This document shows positions 25,158 through 34,562 of a stretch of DNA of 64,000 nucleotides, in pieces (the first letter of the stretch is position 1; every line of letters starts with the position of its first letter). Under the pieces are notes generated by a model. That model was not told where the DNA came from. It worked only from the letters and a program-made list of their open reading frames with translations, and ran no database searches. Position numbers and translations under genes: made by a program. The DNA comes from an uncultured Collinsella sp. (lineage in GTDB: Bacteria > Actinomycetota > Coriobacteriia > Coriobacteriales > Coriobacteriaceae), in NCBI GenBank assembly GCA_900542275.1, contig UQMW01000006.1, forward strand, positions 1 to 64,000, read 5' to 3'.

Positions 25158-25457
25158 ATGAATATCGAGAACATGTTTGACAAGCCTGATGTCAAGCAGC
25201 TGGTCCACGCATTTAGTCTTTTGGATGACGAGAAGGATATCCAGGCGTTTTTGACCGATATCTGCACGCCGCGCGAGATCTGCGATCTTTCGCAACGTCT
25301 GCAGGTTGCGCGTTATCTGGATGAGGGCGAGCCTTATGTTGAGGTTCAGGCCCGCACCGGCGCTTCGTCCACTACGGTGAGCCGCGTGTCCAAGGCACTC
25401 AACGGCGAGTACGGCGGCTATCGCAAGATCCTCATCAAGCTGGAGGATGGCGAGTAG
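25158..25457 (+). CDS. YerC/YecD-type TrpR-related DNA-binding protein
   Basis: The 99-residue protein matches the YerC group of the TrpR superfamily: DICTPREICDLSQRLQVARYLDEG and a helix-turn-helix GASSTTVSRVSKALN. The family is predicted to bind DNA; its targets are not established. It is a single gene with a terminator directly after it. Confidence 0.85.
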   Translation: MNIENMFDKPDVKQLVHAFSLLDDEKDIQAFLTDICTPREICDLSQRLQVARYLDEGEPYVEVQARTGASSTTVSRVSKALNGEYGGYRKILIKLEDGE

Positions 25458-25484
25458 GCCAGCGGCAACAAACGAATTGCGCAG

Positions 25485-25510
25485 AACCGTCCCTTCGGGG
25501 GCGGTTTTTT
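25485..25510 (+). terminator. Rho-independent terminator of the YerC-like gene
   Basis: The stem aaccgtccc/ggggcggtt (one T-G pair) closes a ttcg tetraloop and is followed by a run of T. Confidence 0.88.
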
Positions 25511-25513
25511 GAT

Positions 25514-25590
25514 CCTTTGGGGACGGAGGAAAACGGATCACTGGGTCAGACTGACCTCCTCGGTGATCCATTTTCCTCTGTCTCCAAGGG
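25514..25590. repeat. Dispersed intergenic inverted repeat
   Basis: Left arm 25514-25543 and right arm 25560-25590 are imperfect complements around gatccgttttcctccgtc-like cores. One arm occurs again at 11929-11956. It carries no coding sequence and looks like a REP/MITE-type element. Confidence 0.65.
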
Positions 25591-25678
25591 GTCAAATCTG
25601 TTGGCGTGGGGCAAATCTGTCCGCGCGGGCGGGTAGGATGGAAGCATTGAATATTGCGAACGGTTTGAGTGGAGGACC

Positions 25679-28600
25679 ATGCCTGTTCGAATCTATACCA
25701 CCAACGCCGGCGCGGATTTGAGCGATGCCGAGGCGGCGCTGCTTGCCGACCTTATTGCCCGCCACGGGCGTGCCGTGCTGCTGGCGCCAACGTTTGCCGA
25801 GCTCGACCTGTGCCGTCATGATGCGGCGGAAGCCGGCGTTTCGCTGGGTATTGACTACAAGACGCCTACATCGTGGCTTCGCTCGCTTTGGGAGCTTTTG
25901 GGCGACGGGCGCGGTTTCGTCGACAACCTGCAGCGCCAGATGCTGTTTTCGGACATGGTAGCGCGCCTCGACGACGCCGACCTGCAGCCGCTTTCGCGCA
26001 GCCAGGGCACGGTGCGTATGCTCGCGCGTATGGCTCGCGATGTGCTGCCGGGTGTGGCAGGGACAGGCACCGAGCGTTGCTGCGACAACGTTTGCAAGCC
26101 CAAGCCCAAAAGCGACGCCGAGGCTCGCGTGTTTGAACTTTTGTGCGCCTATGCGCGCGGTTTGGACCGTCGAGATATGGTCGAGCCCTGCGAGGCGGCT
26201 GACATTATGGCCGGCGCTTTGGCCGACAACCTGCCGGGGTGCGCCCGCGCCGTTTGCGTGCGCGGCGTCACGTCATTTACGTATAGCCTGCTCGAGCTGC
26301 TGTCCGCCGTGGCAAACAACGGGGGAGAGGTTGTCGTGCTGCTTGCCCGCGAGCAAGCGGCGATGCGCGAGGAGCTTGCCGCGGCATTTGATGTCCGTGG
26401 TGTGCTGTTTGAGATCGCGCCGCTGGGGGAGGGCGCCGCCGCGCCCCAGACTGCCTCCAAGTCCGCTGCTCAGCCTGCCTTTATTGAGGTCGCCGGCCCC
26501 CATGCCCGTGCCCATGCTTATGCGGACGTCATCGATAAGTTGGTGAAAGCGCACAAGGAGTCCAAGGACGATAAAGTTGCTGCAACACCCGCCGACCCCG
26601 TACGCGTGCTCGTTGTTTCTGCCCGGGCACCCCAGCTGTTCGGCGAGCTTGCCGCTCGTTTGGCGGCGCGCCACGTTGCTGCCGAGACGGCCGAGTTCAC
26701 GGCGTTTTCCCAATCCATTGCGGGCAGGCAGTTCACGGCGCTCGCCAACCTGATCGAGCGTATGAAGGCCGCCGACGAAGGGGCAGCTTCTAAGACTGAG
26801 TGGTGGCCCGCTCCGGAGCTTACCGACTGGATTTACAGCCCGCTTTCGGGTGCCGACGCCGCCAGCGCGCGCACGTTCGACAAGAATATGCGACTGTCGC
26901 GCAGCAAGACCACTGCGGGCGTCAAGAGCCTGCTGCAGAGCGTGCAGGGCCAGGTGAGGGGCGCGCGTAAAGCGGCGAGCGACGAGAACTGGTTTAAGAA
27001 CGTGCCGTGCGTGATCTCGGACGTGTTCCAGGCGCTGTGGCGCGACAAACCCGTGACGGCGCTCAAGGCCATGCTTGCCGTTGCCGAGGCACTGCCCGAT
27101 CGCGCACTTGGCGGTCTCGACGGTCAGGCCCGTCGCCAGGCGGAGGTGGCCCTGCTGCGCCACGTCATCGACATCCTTATGAATGGCGCCCGTGCGCTCG
27201 ACGTGTCGCAGGCCGCGACCGTGCCCGTGCTCGATGACATTCGCACCAAGGTGGACAAGCGTAGCGCCGCCTACGATTACGAGACCTACGAGGTTGACCG
27301 TGCGCCACGCGCCCAGGTTCGCTTTGCTTCGCTTGCCGATGCGGCGGCCCTGCGCCCCGGCAGCTACGATGCCGTGCTGTTTGCCGACGTCGACCTGGAC
27401 AGTTATCCGCTCTCACATGAGGAGGGCCCGCTGGCAACGCTGACGGCAGAGTTAGATCGCAGCGGTGTGACGCTTGAGCCTGCGGCCTTGCTGCGCGCAC
27501 GCTTTGGCCGCGCGATACAAGCGTCGCGTGGTCCGGTTGCGCTTGCCCGCGTGACGCACGATCGCCAGGCGCGCGAGTGCTACCCGGCTGCCGTGTGGAC
27601 CGAGTTGCGGGCGCATGCCGAGGCCACTAACGATGCTAAGGCCGCTGACGCCGACAAGGCCGCTGACGCCGACAAGGCCGCTGACGACGCTAAGGCCGTT
27701 GGCGCCGACAAGGCGAAGTGCGTGGGCGAGGGCGATATCGTAAGGGACTTCGATCCCGCGGCAGGCGAAGGTCTTAGGCGCGAGCGCGTGACCTGCGAAG
27801 CTCCTCAGCATCTGAGCGATGAAGCCATTCCGTATCTGGTCCTGCGCCGTCGCGATGGCGAGGGCGAGGATGCGCCGCTGGTGCCGCGCCTGACGTCTGC
27901 CTCGCAGATCGAGGCCTATTCGACCTGCCCGCTATGCTGGTTCGTCTCGTACCGCGTGAAGCCCCAATCGATCGACGCTGGCTTTGGCAATATGGAGAAG
28001 GGCAACTTTGTCCACGACGTGCTGGAACACTTGCATGCCCGTCTGCCCCAGGAGGGCATGGAGCGCGTGACACCCATGAATCTGCCGCGCGCGCAGGAGC
28101 TGTTGCGCGAGGTCTTTGCCGAGACCCTGGCCGAGCATGCGGGCAAGCGCGGTACCGAAGGCCCGCTGGTGCCGCTCTCCCCGGTGGAGGAGCGCCAGGT
28201 GGCCGAGATCTTGCCGCAGCTGGAGGGCGTGCTTGCCTACGAGTCCGAGGCGCTCACCCCCTTTGCTCTGCGCTACCTGGAGTTTGCGTTCAACGAGCTC
28301 CAGGTCGAGTATGCCGGTTGGCCGCTCGGCGGGCGCATCGACCGCGTGGATGTGGATGCCGAGAATCGCGCCGTGGTAATCGACTACAAGCATCGTTCGG
28401 GTGTCGAGGAGTTTAAGCTCGCCGACCCCACGGTGCGCGACGAGGAATCGGGCGAGGCCCCCATCGACGACCCGCGCTGGCTGCCGCCCCATACCCAGAC
28501 GCTTATCTATGCGCAGGCTATGCGCCGGGCGCTGGATTTGGACACCCGCGCGGCGCTCTATTTTTCGACCAAGGGTGGCAAGCCCGCGCTGCGCGGTGCG

Positions 28601-28849
28601 GCGAGCGCCGAGTTGCTTGAGGAAGAGCGTGGTGACGGCCGCATCCCGGGGCTTAAGAAGGGCTTTCCCGGCGAGGGCGGCAGCATGGACTTCGATGCGC
28701 TGCTCGATCGAGTGGAGACCGGCATTGCCGAGCGTCTGCGCGAGCTCGAGGCAGGCAACGTTGCCGCCGTCGACCCGACGTCGGCTCAGGCCGCGCATGC
28801 GCGCTGCTCGTATAACCACGAAGGAACGTTTGTAAGGAGGGACGTGTAG
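25679..28849 (+). CDS. addB: AddB-like subunit of the AddAB helicase-nuclease
   Basis: The 1056-residue protein lies 3 bp before addA. The C-terminal PD-(D/E)XK nuclease is clear: ASQIEAYSTCPLCWFVSY starts the domain and GRIDRVDVDAENRAVVIDYKHR holds the catalytic Asp and Lys. The N-terminal part resembles an inactivated helicase. Only two or three cysteines (CPLC, ARCSYN) are placed where AddB carries its Fe-S staple, so the cluster may be changed. AddAB resects double-strand breaks and generates 3' ends for RecA. A low-complexity Ala/Asp/Lys repeat (27629-27720) separates the helicase-like and nuclease parts. ATG 25679 has ggagg upstream. Confidence 0.82.
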   Translation: MPVRIYTTNAGADLSDAEAALLADLIARHGRAVLLAPTFAELDLCRHDAAEAGVSLGIDYKTPTSWLRSLWELLGDGRGFVDNLQRQMLFSDMVARLDDADLQPLSRSQGTVRMLARMARDVLPGVAGTGTERCCDNVCKPKPKSDAEARVFELLCAYARGLDRRDMVEPCEAADIMAGALADNLPGCARAVCVRGVTSFTYSLLELLSAVANNGGEVVVLLAREQAAMREELAAAFDVRGVLFEIAPLGEGAAAPQTASKSAAQPAFIEVAGPHARAHAYADVIDKLVKAHKESKDDKVAATPADPVRVLVVSARAPQLFGELAARLAARHVAAETAEFTAFSQSIAGRQFTALANLIERMKAADEGAASKTEWWPAPELTDWIYSPLSGADAASARTFDKNMRLSRSKTTAGVKSLLQSVQGQVRGARKAASDENWFKNVPCVISDVFQALWRDKPVTALKAMLAVAEALPDRALGGLDGQARRQAEVALLRHVIDILMNGARALDVSQAATVPVLDDIRTKVDKRSAAYDYETYEVDRAPRAQVRFASLADAAALRPGSYDAVLFADVDLDSYPLSHEEGPLATLTAELDRSGVTLEPAALLRARFGRAIQASRGPVALARVTHDRQARECYPAAVWTELRAHAEATNDAKAADADKAADADKAADDAKAVGADKAKCVGEGDIVRDFDPAAGEGLRRERVTCEAPQHLSDEAIPYLVLRRRDGEGEDAPLVPRLTSASQIEAYSTCPLCWFVSYRVKPQSIDAGFGNMEKGNFVHDVLEHLHARLPQEGMERVTPMNLPRAQELLREVFAETLAEHAGKRGTEGPLVPLSPVEERQVAEILPQLEGVLAYESEALTPFALRYLEFAFNELQVEYAGWPLGGRIDRVDVDAENRAVVIDYKHRSGVEEFKLADPTVRDEESGEAPIDDPRWLPPHTQTLIYAQAMRRALDLDTRAALYFSTKGGKPALRGAASAELLEEERGDGRIPGLKKGFPGEGGSMDFDALLDRVETGIAERLRELEAGNVAAVDPTSAQAAHARCSYNHEGTFVRRDV
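27629..27720 (+). repeat. In-frame tandem repeat inside addB
   Basis: The unit gccgctgacgccgacaag recurs about four times with small changes and encodes an Ala-Asp-Lys-rich linker. Copy number is probably variable between strains. Confidence 0.8.
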
Positions 28850-28852
28850 ACC

Positions 28853-31800
28853 ATGGATCTTTCGACTTTGATGCCGCAACAACTGCAAGTCGTCAAAACG
28901 CTCGACCGCCCGCTGTTTGTCTCGGCAGGTGCCGGCTCGGGCAAGACCTTTACCCTCACGCGCCGCATCGTCTACGCGCTCTCGCCCGAATCCGGTCCGT
29001 TTGTCGAGCATCTGGATCAGGTGCTCGCCATTACCTTTACCAAAGATGCCGCGGCCGAGATTCGCGACCGCGTGCGTCGCGCGCTTATCGAAGAGGGTAT
29101 GGACGAGGAGGCCCTGACCGTCGACGACGCTTGGATCTCGACCATTCACGGCATGTGTTCGCGCATCCTGCGCGCGCATGCGTTGGAGCTGGGTATCGAC
29201 CCCGAGTTCACGGTGCTCACCGATACCGACGAGCTTATGGACCAGGCTGTTGAGCATGTGCTGGCCCGCGCGACGGCGCCCGATGCCGTCCCCGAGCTCG
29301 CGGCATCGCTCAAGGCCCTCTACGCCTGGTATCCCATGGCGGGCGAGGGCGGTCCCTTTGGCGCCGGCACGACCATCAAGGGTCTGGTGCGCGACCTGCT
29401 GGAGCTGTCGAGTCAGTTGCCGGGCGGTATGGACGACGTGTGTGTGGCGCGCGGCCAGGCCGATACCTCAGCGCTCGCCGATGCCTATCGCGCGGCGCTG
29501 GGCGCAAGCAAGGCCGCGACCGAGAAGGCGCAGACGGCGCTCGATGCCATCGACGCGTTCGAGGCGAGCGGCAAGACCATGGTCGATGCGGCGCGACTTA
29601 TGATGTCGTGCACCATGCCGCGCGCGAGCAAGGCGTTTTCTAAGGAGCAGGTGGAGCTACTCAAGGCCGAGGCTGCTGATGCATTTATCAATATCGTGCT
29701 TGCCTGCGGTGCCCCCGCGCTCGATGCACTGGTGGGCCTGGCCCGTTCCGTGGAGGCCGAGTATCGCGCGCTGAAGGCCGGCCAGTCCGCGCTCGATAAC
29801 AACGACCTGCTGCGCATGGCGTACGAGGCGCTGCGCGACTACCCGGCTATTCGAGCAGCCTATGAGGGCCGCTTTAAGATGGTCATGATCGATGAGTTCC
29901 AGGATACCGACCAGATGCAGGTTGACCTGATCCGTTACCTGACCGGCGCGGGTGAGCGTGCGCTGTGTACCGTGGGCGATGCGCAGCAGTCGATTTATCG
30001 TTTCCGTGGCGCCGAGGTTGAGGTCTTCCGCCGCCAGGAGCGCAAAGTGGGCTCCTCTGCTGCGCCCGAGACGGCTGTCGCATCCGATGCCCCCGCCGGC
30101 GAGCTCGTCAAACTCGTGCGCAACTTCCGCAGCCACGACGAGGTGCTGCGCTATGTGGCGCGCGTCTTTGACGGCGATACCGGTGGTTTGATGCAGGGGT
30201 TCTTGGATCTTGAGCCGAGTGACGATCGCGAGGACAAGCTCAAGGCAAAGGCTTCGCGCCGCCAGGCGGTCTTCGTTGCCGGTGGCAGCACGCAGGAGCG
30301 AACGCAGGCGAAAGCTCGTGCGATTGCCGAGCGGTTCCAAGCGCTCGTCAAAGCGGGGCAGCCCCAGGGCAGCATGGTCCTGCTGCTGGGCCGCATGACC
30401 AACGCCGATGTCTATGCGCAGGCCTTCCGCGACCAAGGGCTCGACTGCGTGATCGCAGGCGGCTCGGTCTTTGCCCAGGCTGCCGAGGTGCAGACGGTGC
30501 GCGCTCTGGTGTGCGCGCTCGCCAATCCGGTCGATACGGCGCAGGGCCTTATGCCACTGCTCGCCTCGCCGATGTTTGCGCTCGGCGCCCAGGAGTTCCT
30601 GGCGCTGGCGACCAAGCTGGACGACCAGACGGGGGAGACCTCGCGCCGCAACATCGACGTGGGCATCATGAGCGATTCCGATGTGCCGGGTTTGCAAGAC
30701 TTGCCGCTCGTGACGCGCGCCCGCGAGGTGCTGCGGTATGCGCTTCGTCGCGTGGGCCGCGATTCGTTCGCCGCCATCGCGCGCGATACTGTCAACGCTT
30801 CCGGCTGGTTTGTGCGTCTGGCACAGCGTGGTCCCGAGGGCAAGGCCATTGCCGCCAACGTGCTTAAGGCGCTCGATGCCGTGGCCGAGGCGGAGGCCGA
30901 GTTCGGTAACTCGCCGCGTTCCATTGCGCTTGCCTTCGACCGCTTCTTGGCGGGCAAGGAGGCCCCAGGCGCCCTCAACGAGGAGGGCGACGGCGCGGTG
31001 CGCATCATGACGGTGCATGCCTCCAAGGGCCTGGAGTATCCGGTCGTGGCGGTTGCGGAGTGCTTTGGCGTGCGTAAGTCCTCGGGTGCGGCTCAGATGG
31101 GGCGTGTCGAGGGTGGAGCGCAGGTCGTGGCGCTGCCGGCACGCTTCGACGGCGTTAAACTCGCGGACGGCACGTTCGTAAAGGGCGATGACGTCAAAAA
31201 GCAGTTTGAGCATGCGTTTAAGGGTAAGGGCACGTCGCTATGGTTGCCGCCGGAGCTCATGGAGGATGTCTGCGCGACGGGTTCTCCCGCCGAGGCATTC
31301 GTTCGCCTGCGCAACGACGACCTGCAGCTTTCGCTCGAGGAGCGGGCTCGCTTGCTCTATGTCGCCATGACGCGAGCGCGCGAGCTGGTCATTCTGGCGA
31401 TGGATGCCGGCGTGAGCCGCGGCAAGCTGTGCGCGCCGACCTTCGATGTCGAGACGGATCTGACCTACGACGTGCTGCGCCGCATCCTGCCGACCGACAG
31501 CCTGGACATACCGCAGCTCGATAGCGACCGTTTGGTGTTCGACAACTCCAAGCCGGGCGACTACGAGCTCATCTCGCTGGCGGACTTTACGTTTGGCGAG
31601 CAGGCGTTTGAGGTCAACGCTTCGCTGGATGCCGAGGGCAGGCTTGTCCGCGGCGATGCGGAGCCGGAGGGTGCCGGTGCGGATGCCCACGCCGCTGTTC
31701 CCGGTCCAGCCGACCCCGAGCCCGATGCGTTTGAGCTCGTGTATCCCCAGACGGTGGGCGTGCGCATGGGCACCTGCCCGTATCCGGCGCGCGATTCGTA

Positions 31801-32476
31801 CAGCTACTCGTCAATTGCCGCGGCGCTGCATGCCGAGTCCGAGGACCGAGCCGCCGAGGCGCATGTGCCCATGGACGAGGCTGGCGATGATGCGGAGTCG
31901 GATGGTTCCGAGATGACGGATGCAGGCGTGGCCGCCGTTGAGCCCGCCGGCAACCCCATGGCGCTGGGCTCGGCGTTCCATGCCGCCTGCCAGTGGCTGA
32001 TCGAGATGGGTGCCGATGCGCTGCCCGCCGAGCGTGCCGACGCCCTGGCTCGCCTGTGGCGCCTGACGCCGGAACAGCGCGAACGCTTCGACGTTGCCCT
32101 GGATCGCTGGCTCAAGTCGGCGGTCCGTGCCGAGCTGCTTGCCTGGCCGTGCGTTCGCGCCGAGGTGCCGTTCTTTTCGCTGGGCTGCGAGGATGAGGAC
32201 ATCGCTCGCTACGGTGCATATGCCGAGGGCGCCATCGATGCTTTGGCGACGAACCCGGCGGATTCGTCACGCGCGCTGGTCATCGACTACAAGACGGGCG
32301 GCACACCGGACGAGACGCCGGAACAGCTGCAGGAGAAGCACGCCCTGCAGGCGCGCGTTTACGCTGATGTTCTGCACAAGGCGGGCTTTGAGGCCGTGAC
32401 CGTCAAGTTCGTCCGCGTGGAGCAAGTCGACCCCGCCAACCCGTGCGAGCCTCAGGTGGTCACCTACAGCCTCTAG
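28853..32476 (+). CDS. addA: AddA subunit, UvrD-type helicase with C-terminal nuclease
   Basis: The 1207-residue protein starts with SAGAGSGKT (Walker A, near residue 24) and FTKDAAAEIRDRV, followed by STIHGMCSRILR, DEFQDTD (near 346), GDAQQSIYRFRGA, MTVHASKGLEYPVV and VAMTRARELV, all superfamily-1 helicase motifs. The end carries a PD-(D/E)XK nuclease with ALVIDYKTG near 1143. With AddB it unwinds and degrades broken DNA ends. An acidic, probably disordered stretch lies before the nuclease. The last 131 bp are repeated in diverged form at 34394-34524. Confidence 0.9.
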   Translation: MDLSTLMPQQLQVVKTLDRPLFVSAGAGSGKTFTLTRRIVYALSPESGPFVEHLDQVLAITFTKDAAAEIRDRVRRALIEEGMDEEALTVDDAWISTIHGMCSRILRAHALELGIDPEFTVLTDTDELMDQAVEHVLARATAPDAVPELAASLKALYAWYPMAGEGGPFGAGTTIKGLVRDLLELSSQLPGGMDDVCVARGQADTSALADAYRAALGASKAATEKAQTALDAIDAFEASGKTMVDAARLMMSCTMPRASKAFSKEQVELLKAEAADAFINIVLACGAPALDALVGLARSVEAEYRALKAGQSALDNNDLLRMAYEALRDYPAIRAAYEGRFKMVMIDEFQDTDQMQVDLIRYLTGAGERALCTVGDAQQSIYRFRGAEVEVFRRQERKVGSSAAPETAVASDAPAGELVKLVRNFRSHDEVLRYVARVFDGDTGGLMQGFLDLEPSDDREDKLKAKASRRQAVFVAGGSTQERTQAKARAIAERFQALVKAGQPQGSMVLLLGRMTNADVYAQAFRDQGLDCVIAGGSVFAQAAEVQTVRALVCALANPVDTAQGLMPLLASPMFALGAQEFLALATKLDDQTGETSRRNIDVGIMSDSDVPGLQDLPLVTRAREVLRYALRRVGRDSFAAIARDTVNASGWFVRLAQRGPEGKAIAANVLKALDAVAEAEAEFGNSPRSIALAFDRFLAGKEAPGALNEEGDGAVRIMTVHASKGLEYPVVAVAECFGVRKSSGAAQMGRVEGGAQVVALPARFDGVKLADGTFVKGDDVKKQFEHAFKGKGTSLWLPPELMEDVCATGSPAEAFVRLRNDDLQLSLEERARLLYVAMTRARELVILAMDAGVSRGKLCAPTFDVETDLTYDVLRRILPTDSLDIPQLDSDRLVFDNSKPGDYELISLADFTFGEQAFEVNASLDAEGRLVRGDAEPEGAGADAHAAVPGPADPEPDAFELVYPQTVGVRMGTCPYPARDSYSYSSIAAALHAESEDRAAEAHVPMDEAGDDAESDGSEMTDAGVAAVEPAGNPMALGSAFHAACQWLIEMGADALPAERADALARLWRLTPEQRERFDVALDRWLKSAVRAELLAWPCVRAEVPFFSLGCEDEDIARYGAYAEGAIDALATNPADSSRALVIDYKTGGTPDETPEQLQEKHALQARVYADVLHKAGFEAVTVKFVRVEQVDPANPCEPQVVTYSL

Positions 32477-32487
32477 CCCTCAATAAC

Positions 32488-32550
32488 TTGCGGTGGAATA
32501 CGGACTGTTTTGGCCAAAAAAGCCGCCAAACAGTCCGCATTTCACCGCAA
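32488..32550. repeat. Inverted repeat with TTGCGGTG outer arms, copy A
   Basis: Arms 32488-32510 and 32528-32550 are complementary except for two positions. The outer 12 bases match copy B at 34563-34625, while the inner arm sequence differs. It lies 11 bp after addA and may terminate or stabilise its transcript. Confidence 0.7.
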
Positions 32551-32611
32551 CGCATGGGAGAGCCTGGGGCGGTACAATGGCTCGAACGGTTCAAACGAAT
32601 AAGGAGCCATC

Positions 32612-33121
32612 ATGCAGCTCGCCAAAACGCTTAAGGTGACGCCGGAGGAGCTTTTTTACGCTCTGGCGGGGTCCATCATGCAGGATATCGAGAACGCCAC
32701 GGGCAAGCGTCCCAGCCGCAACAAGCTCAACGGCTATAAGTACGAGAAGCGCGCCCAGTCCGCAAAAGGCAAGGCCAAGGGCATGGCGATCAAGGTTAAA
32801 ATCAAGCACTTTGACTACCCGTGTCTCTATGAGGTCCGTTTTCAGTATGCGGCGGGCATCAATACTATGCGCTATGAGGCTGCACCTGCTGGCGATGGTG
32901 CCTGCGAGCTCACCTATACCGAGGATTTTCAGGGTGTGGGTGGCAACACGTCTGGCACGCGCGGCAAGCTCGGCCTCTTCTTCTATGAGCGCAAGCTCAA
33001 GAGCCACGCCAACCAGACGATTGATCAAATCGTCAAATACATCGAGGGTGAGCGCCGCGTAAAGGCTAATCCCGCCTTCGCCGATGATACTGCCGAAAAC
33101 GCTTCGGATGTATTCCATTGA
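32612..33121 (+). CDS. DUF3284 domain protein
   Basis: The 169-residue protein fits DUF3284: TLKVTPEELFYALAGSIMQDIENATGK, LNGYKYEKRA, and CELTYTEDFQGVGG. The family is small, cytoplasmic and often found in beta-glucoside/cellobiose PTS operons of Firmicutes; its function is unknown. Here it lies upstream of a beta-glucoside operon but is separated from it by the inserted MFS gene. ATG 32612 has aaggag upstream. Confidence 0.75.
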   Translation: MQLAKTLKVTPEELFYALAGSIMQDIENATGKRPSRNKLNGYKYEKRAQSAKGKAKGMAIKVKIKHFDYPCLYEVRFQYAAGINTMRYEAAPAGDGACELTYTEDFQGVGGNTSGTRGKLGLFFYERKLKSHANQTIDQIVKYIEGERRVKANPAFADDTAENASDVFH

Positions 33122-33224
33122 TACCCTGTGCAAAAGCTTTACCGCTCTTCACATCAACTGTGAACACTTCAGGCTTCGAGTCAGTAGCGAGCGGCCCGAC
33201 AAAAGTAGTTGATGGAAGTGCCAA

Positions 33225-34439
33225 ATGAATAAGAATGCCGCTACGCAACTGCACATCTATTCCGCCTTTTTCGTTCTCGCGGGATTTGTTTTAAATCGGG
33301 GAGTGTTTCTACTTTTCCTTGCGGAGAAAGAAATGTCTGTCACGGAAATCGCGCTTTATCAAGCCCTGTTTAACATTACAACGGTCGTTCTCGAGCTGCC
33401 AACAGGGCTGATAGGCGATTTCTTTGGAAAGAAGTTTTCGATTCAAGTGGGCGTGCTGCTGCTTTTCTTCCATACGGCTGGCATGCTGTTGCTCTCAGGT
33501 CCCTTTCTTGTCGTGCTTTCCCTTGTTGAGGCACTCGCCTACTCCCTTCAATCGGGATCCGAACAAGCACTTTTATATGAAATTGCCCGGAATGCCGGTC
33601 AAGGAGAGCGTTTCCTCACCATCAACGCTCGGCTGCTTGCCGCGCAATCAATCGCTACGGGAATGGCGATTGTGCTCGGATCTTTCATTGCCCAAGTATC
33701 TTGGAGCGCCCTCTACGTATGTGTCTCCGTTTTCTATCTCCTGCAGCTTTTCCTTCTGTATCCCATTGAGAGGACGGAAGCGACCCGTTCTGAAAGCTCT
33801 GAAAAGGGAAGGTTTGACGCGGCCAAGATGTTCAGACGCGAAACCTGGCGTGTTGGAGAATCCGCTTTTGCGGTATTGCTTCTTCTAATCGGCACAAGCA
33901 TGCTCGATGGATTCTATGGGAGTTATTACAACTTGAATCAGTTGGTATTCGACGCATTTGATGCTCCCGTCTCCATAATAGGAATCTTTTTCGGTGCATC
34001 CTATGCAGTAAATGCGACGGCCTACATTGCAGCAGATTTATTCTCATTGCGTTTCGGGAAAAGAAATACCATGCTCGGCTCGATGCTAATCGAGGCTGGC
34101 CTTTTCATGATTCTTCCGTGGTTCGCTTCAAATCCGCTGTGTTTGTTTGGCCTTAGCATGGTGCTTTGTTTTCTCCCAGAAGTGGTGTACATCACTTCGG
34201 AAAACTTAATCCAAGACGCGATAGCGGACGATCTCCGCGCGACGATCCTTTCCGTCGCGTCTCTGGTAAGGGCTCTCTTTTCTGCAGTGTTTTTCTCCAT
34301 ATTTGGACATGTGTTGGGGTTATATCCCATTCAGATAGCGCTCGGTGTTATTGGCGCAATCGCGATAGCAATTACCGCCGTTGTTTCTTTAAATGCAGGC
34401 GCGCGTCTATTCGGATGTTCTGCACAAGGCGGGCTTTAA
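33225..34439 (+). CDS. MFS transporter, foreign-looking, with chimeric C-terminus
   Basis: The 404-residue protein has about 12 membrane spans and the MFS loop motif GLIGDFFGKKF after span 2. Its substrate is unknown; such transporters often export drugs or metabolites. Codon use is clearly AT-richer than in addA and the genes after it. The last 15 or so codons (from 34394) lie in a diverged copy of the addA 3' end read in another frame, so the natural C-terminus is lost or replaced. The preceding 100 bp hold no gene. ATG 33225 has ggaag upstream. Confidence 0.8.
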   Translation: MNKNAATQLHIYSAFFVLAGFVLNRGVFLLFLAEKEMSVTEIALYQALFNITTVVLELPTGLIGDFFGKKFSIQVGVLLLFFHTAGMLLLSGPFLVVLSLVEALAYSLQSGSEQALLYEIARNAGQGERFLTINARLLAAQSIATGMAIVLGSFIAQVSWSALYVCVSVFYLLQLFLLYPIERTEATRSESSEKGRFDAAKMFRRETWRVGESAFAVLLLLIGTSMLDGFYGSYYNLNQLVFDAFDAPVSIIGIFFGASYAVNATAYIAADLFSLRFGKRNTMLGSMLIEAGLFMILPWFASNPLCLFGLSMVLCFLPEVVYITSENLIQDAIADDLRATILSVASLVRALFSAVFFSIFGHVLGLYPIQIALGVIGAIAIAITAVVSLNAGARLFGCSAQGGL

Positions 34440-34524
34440 GACGGTGACGGTCAAGTTCGTCCGCGTGGAGCAGTCCGATCCCTCCAACCCCGCCGAGTCC
34501 CAGGTGGTCACCTACAACCTCTAG
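34394..34524 (+). pseudogene. Diverged second copy of the addA 3' end
   Basis: These 131 bp align without gaps to 32346-32476, ending at the same TAG. By hand count about 112 of 131 bases agree; most changes are synonymous or conservative. The frame encodes the last 43 residues of AddA with the ends VYSDVLHKAGF and VVTYNL. It cannot be translated as AddA here because the frame starts inside the MFS gene. Confidence 0.85.
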
Positions 34525-34562
34525 CTCACCAGGGCCGTCCGCACGCCCAGTCTCCCCATAAC

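Noticed and set aside
27629..27720. Short tandem repeats checked as a CRISPR array
   Set aside because: The units are contiguous without spacers and encode an in-frame protein linker.
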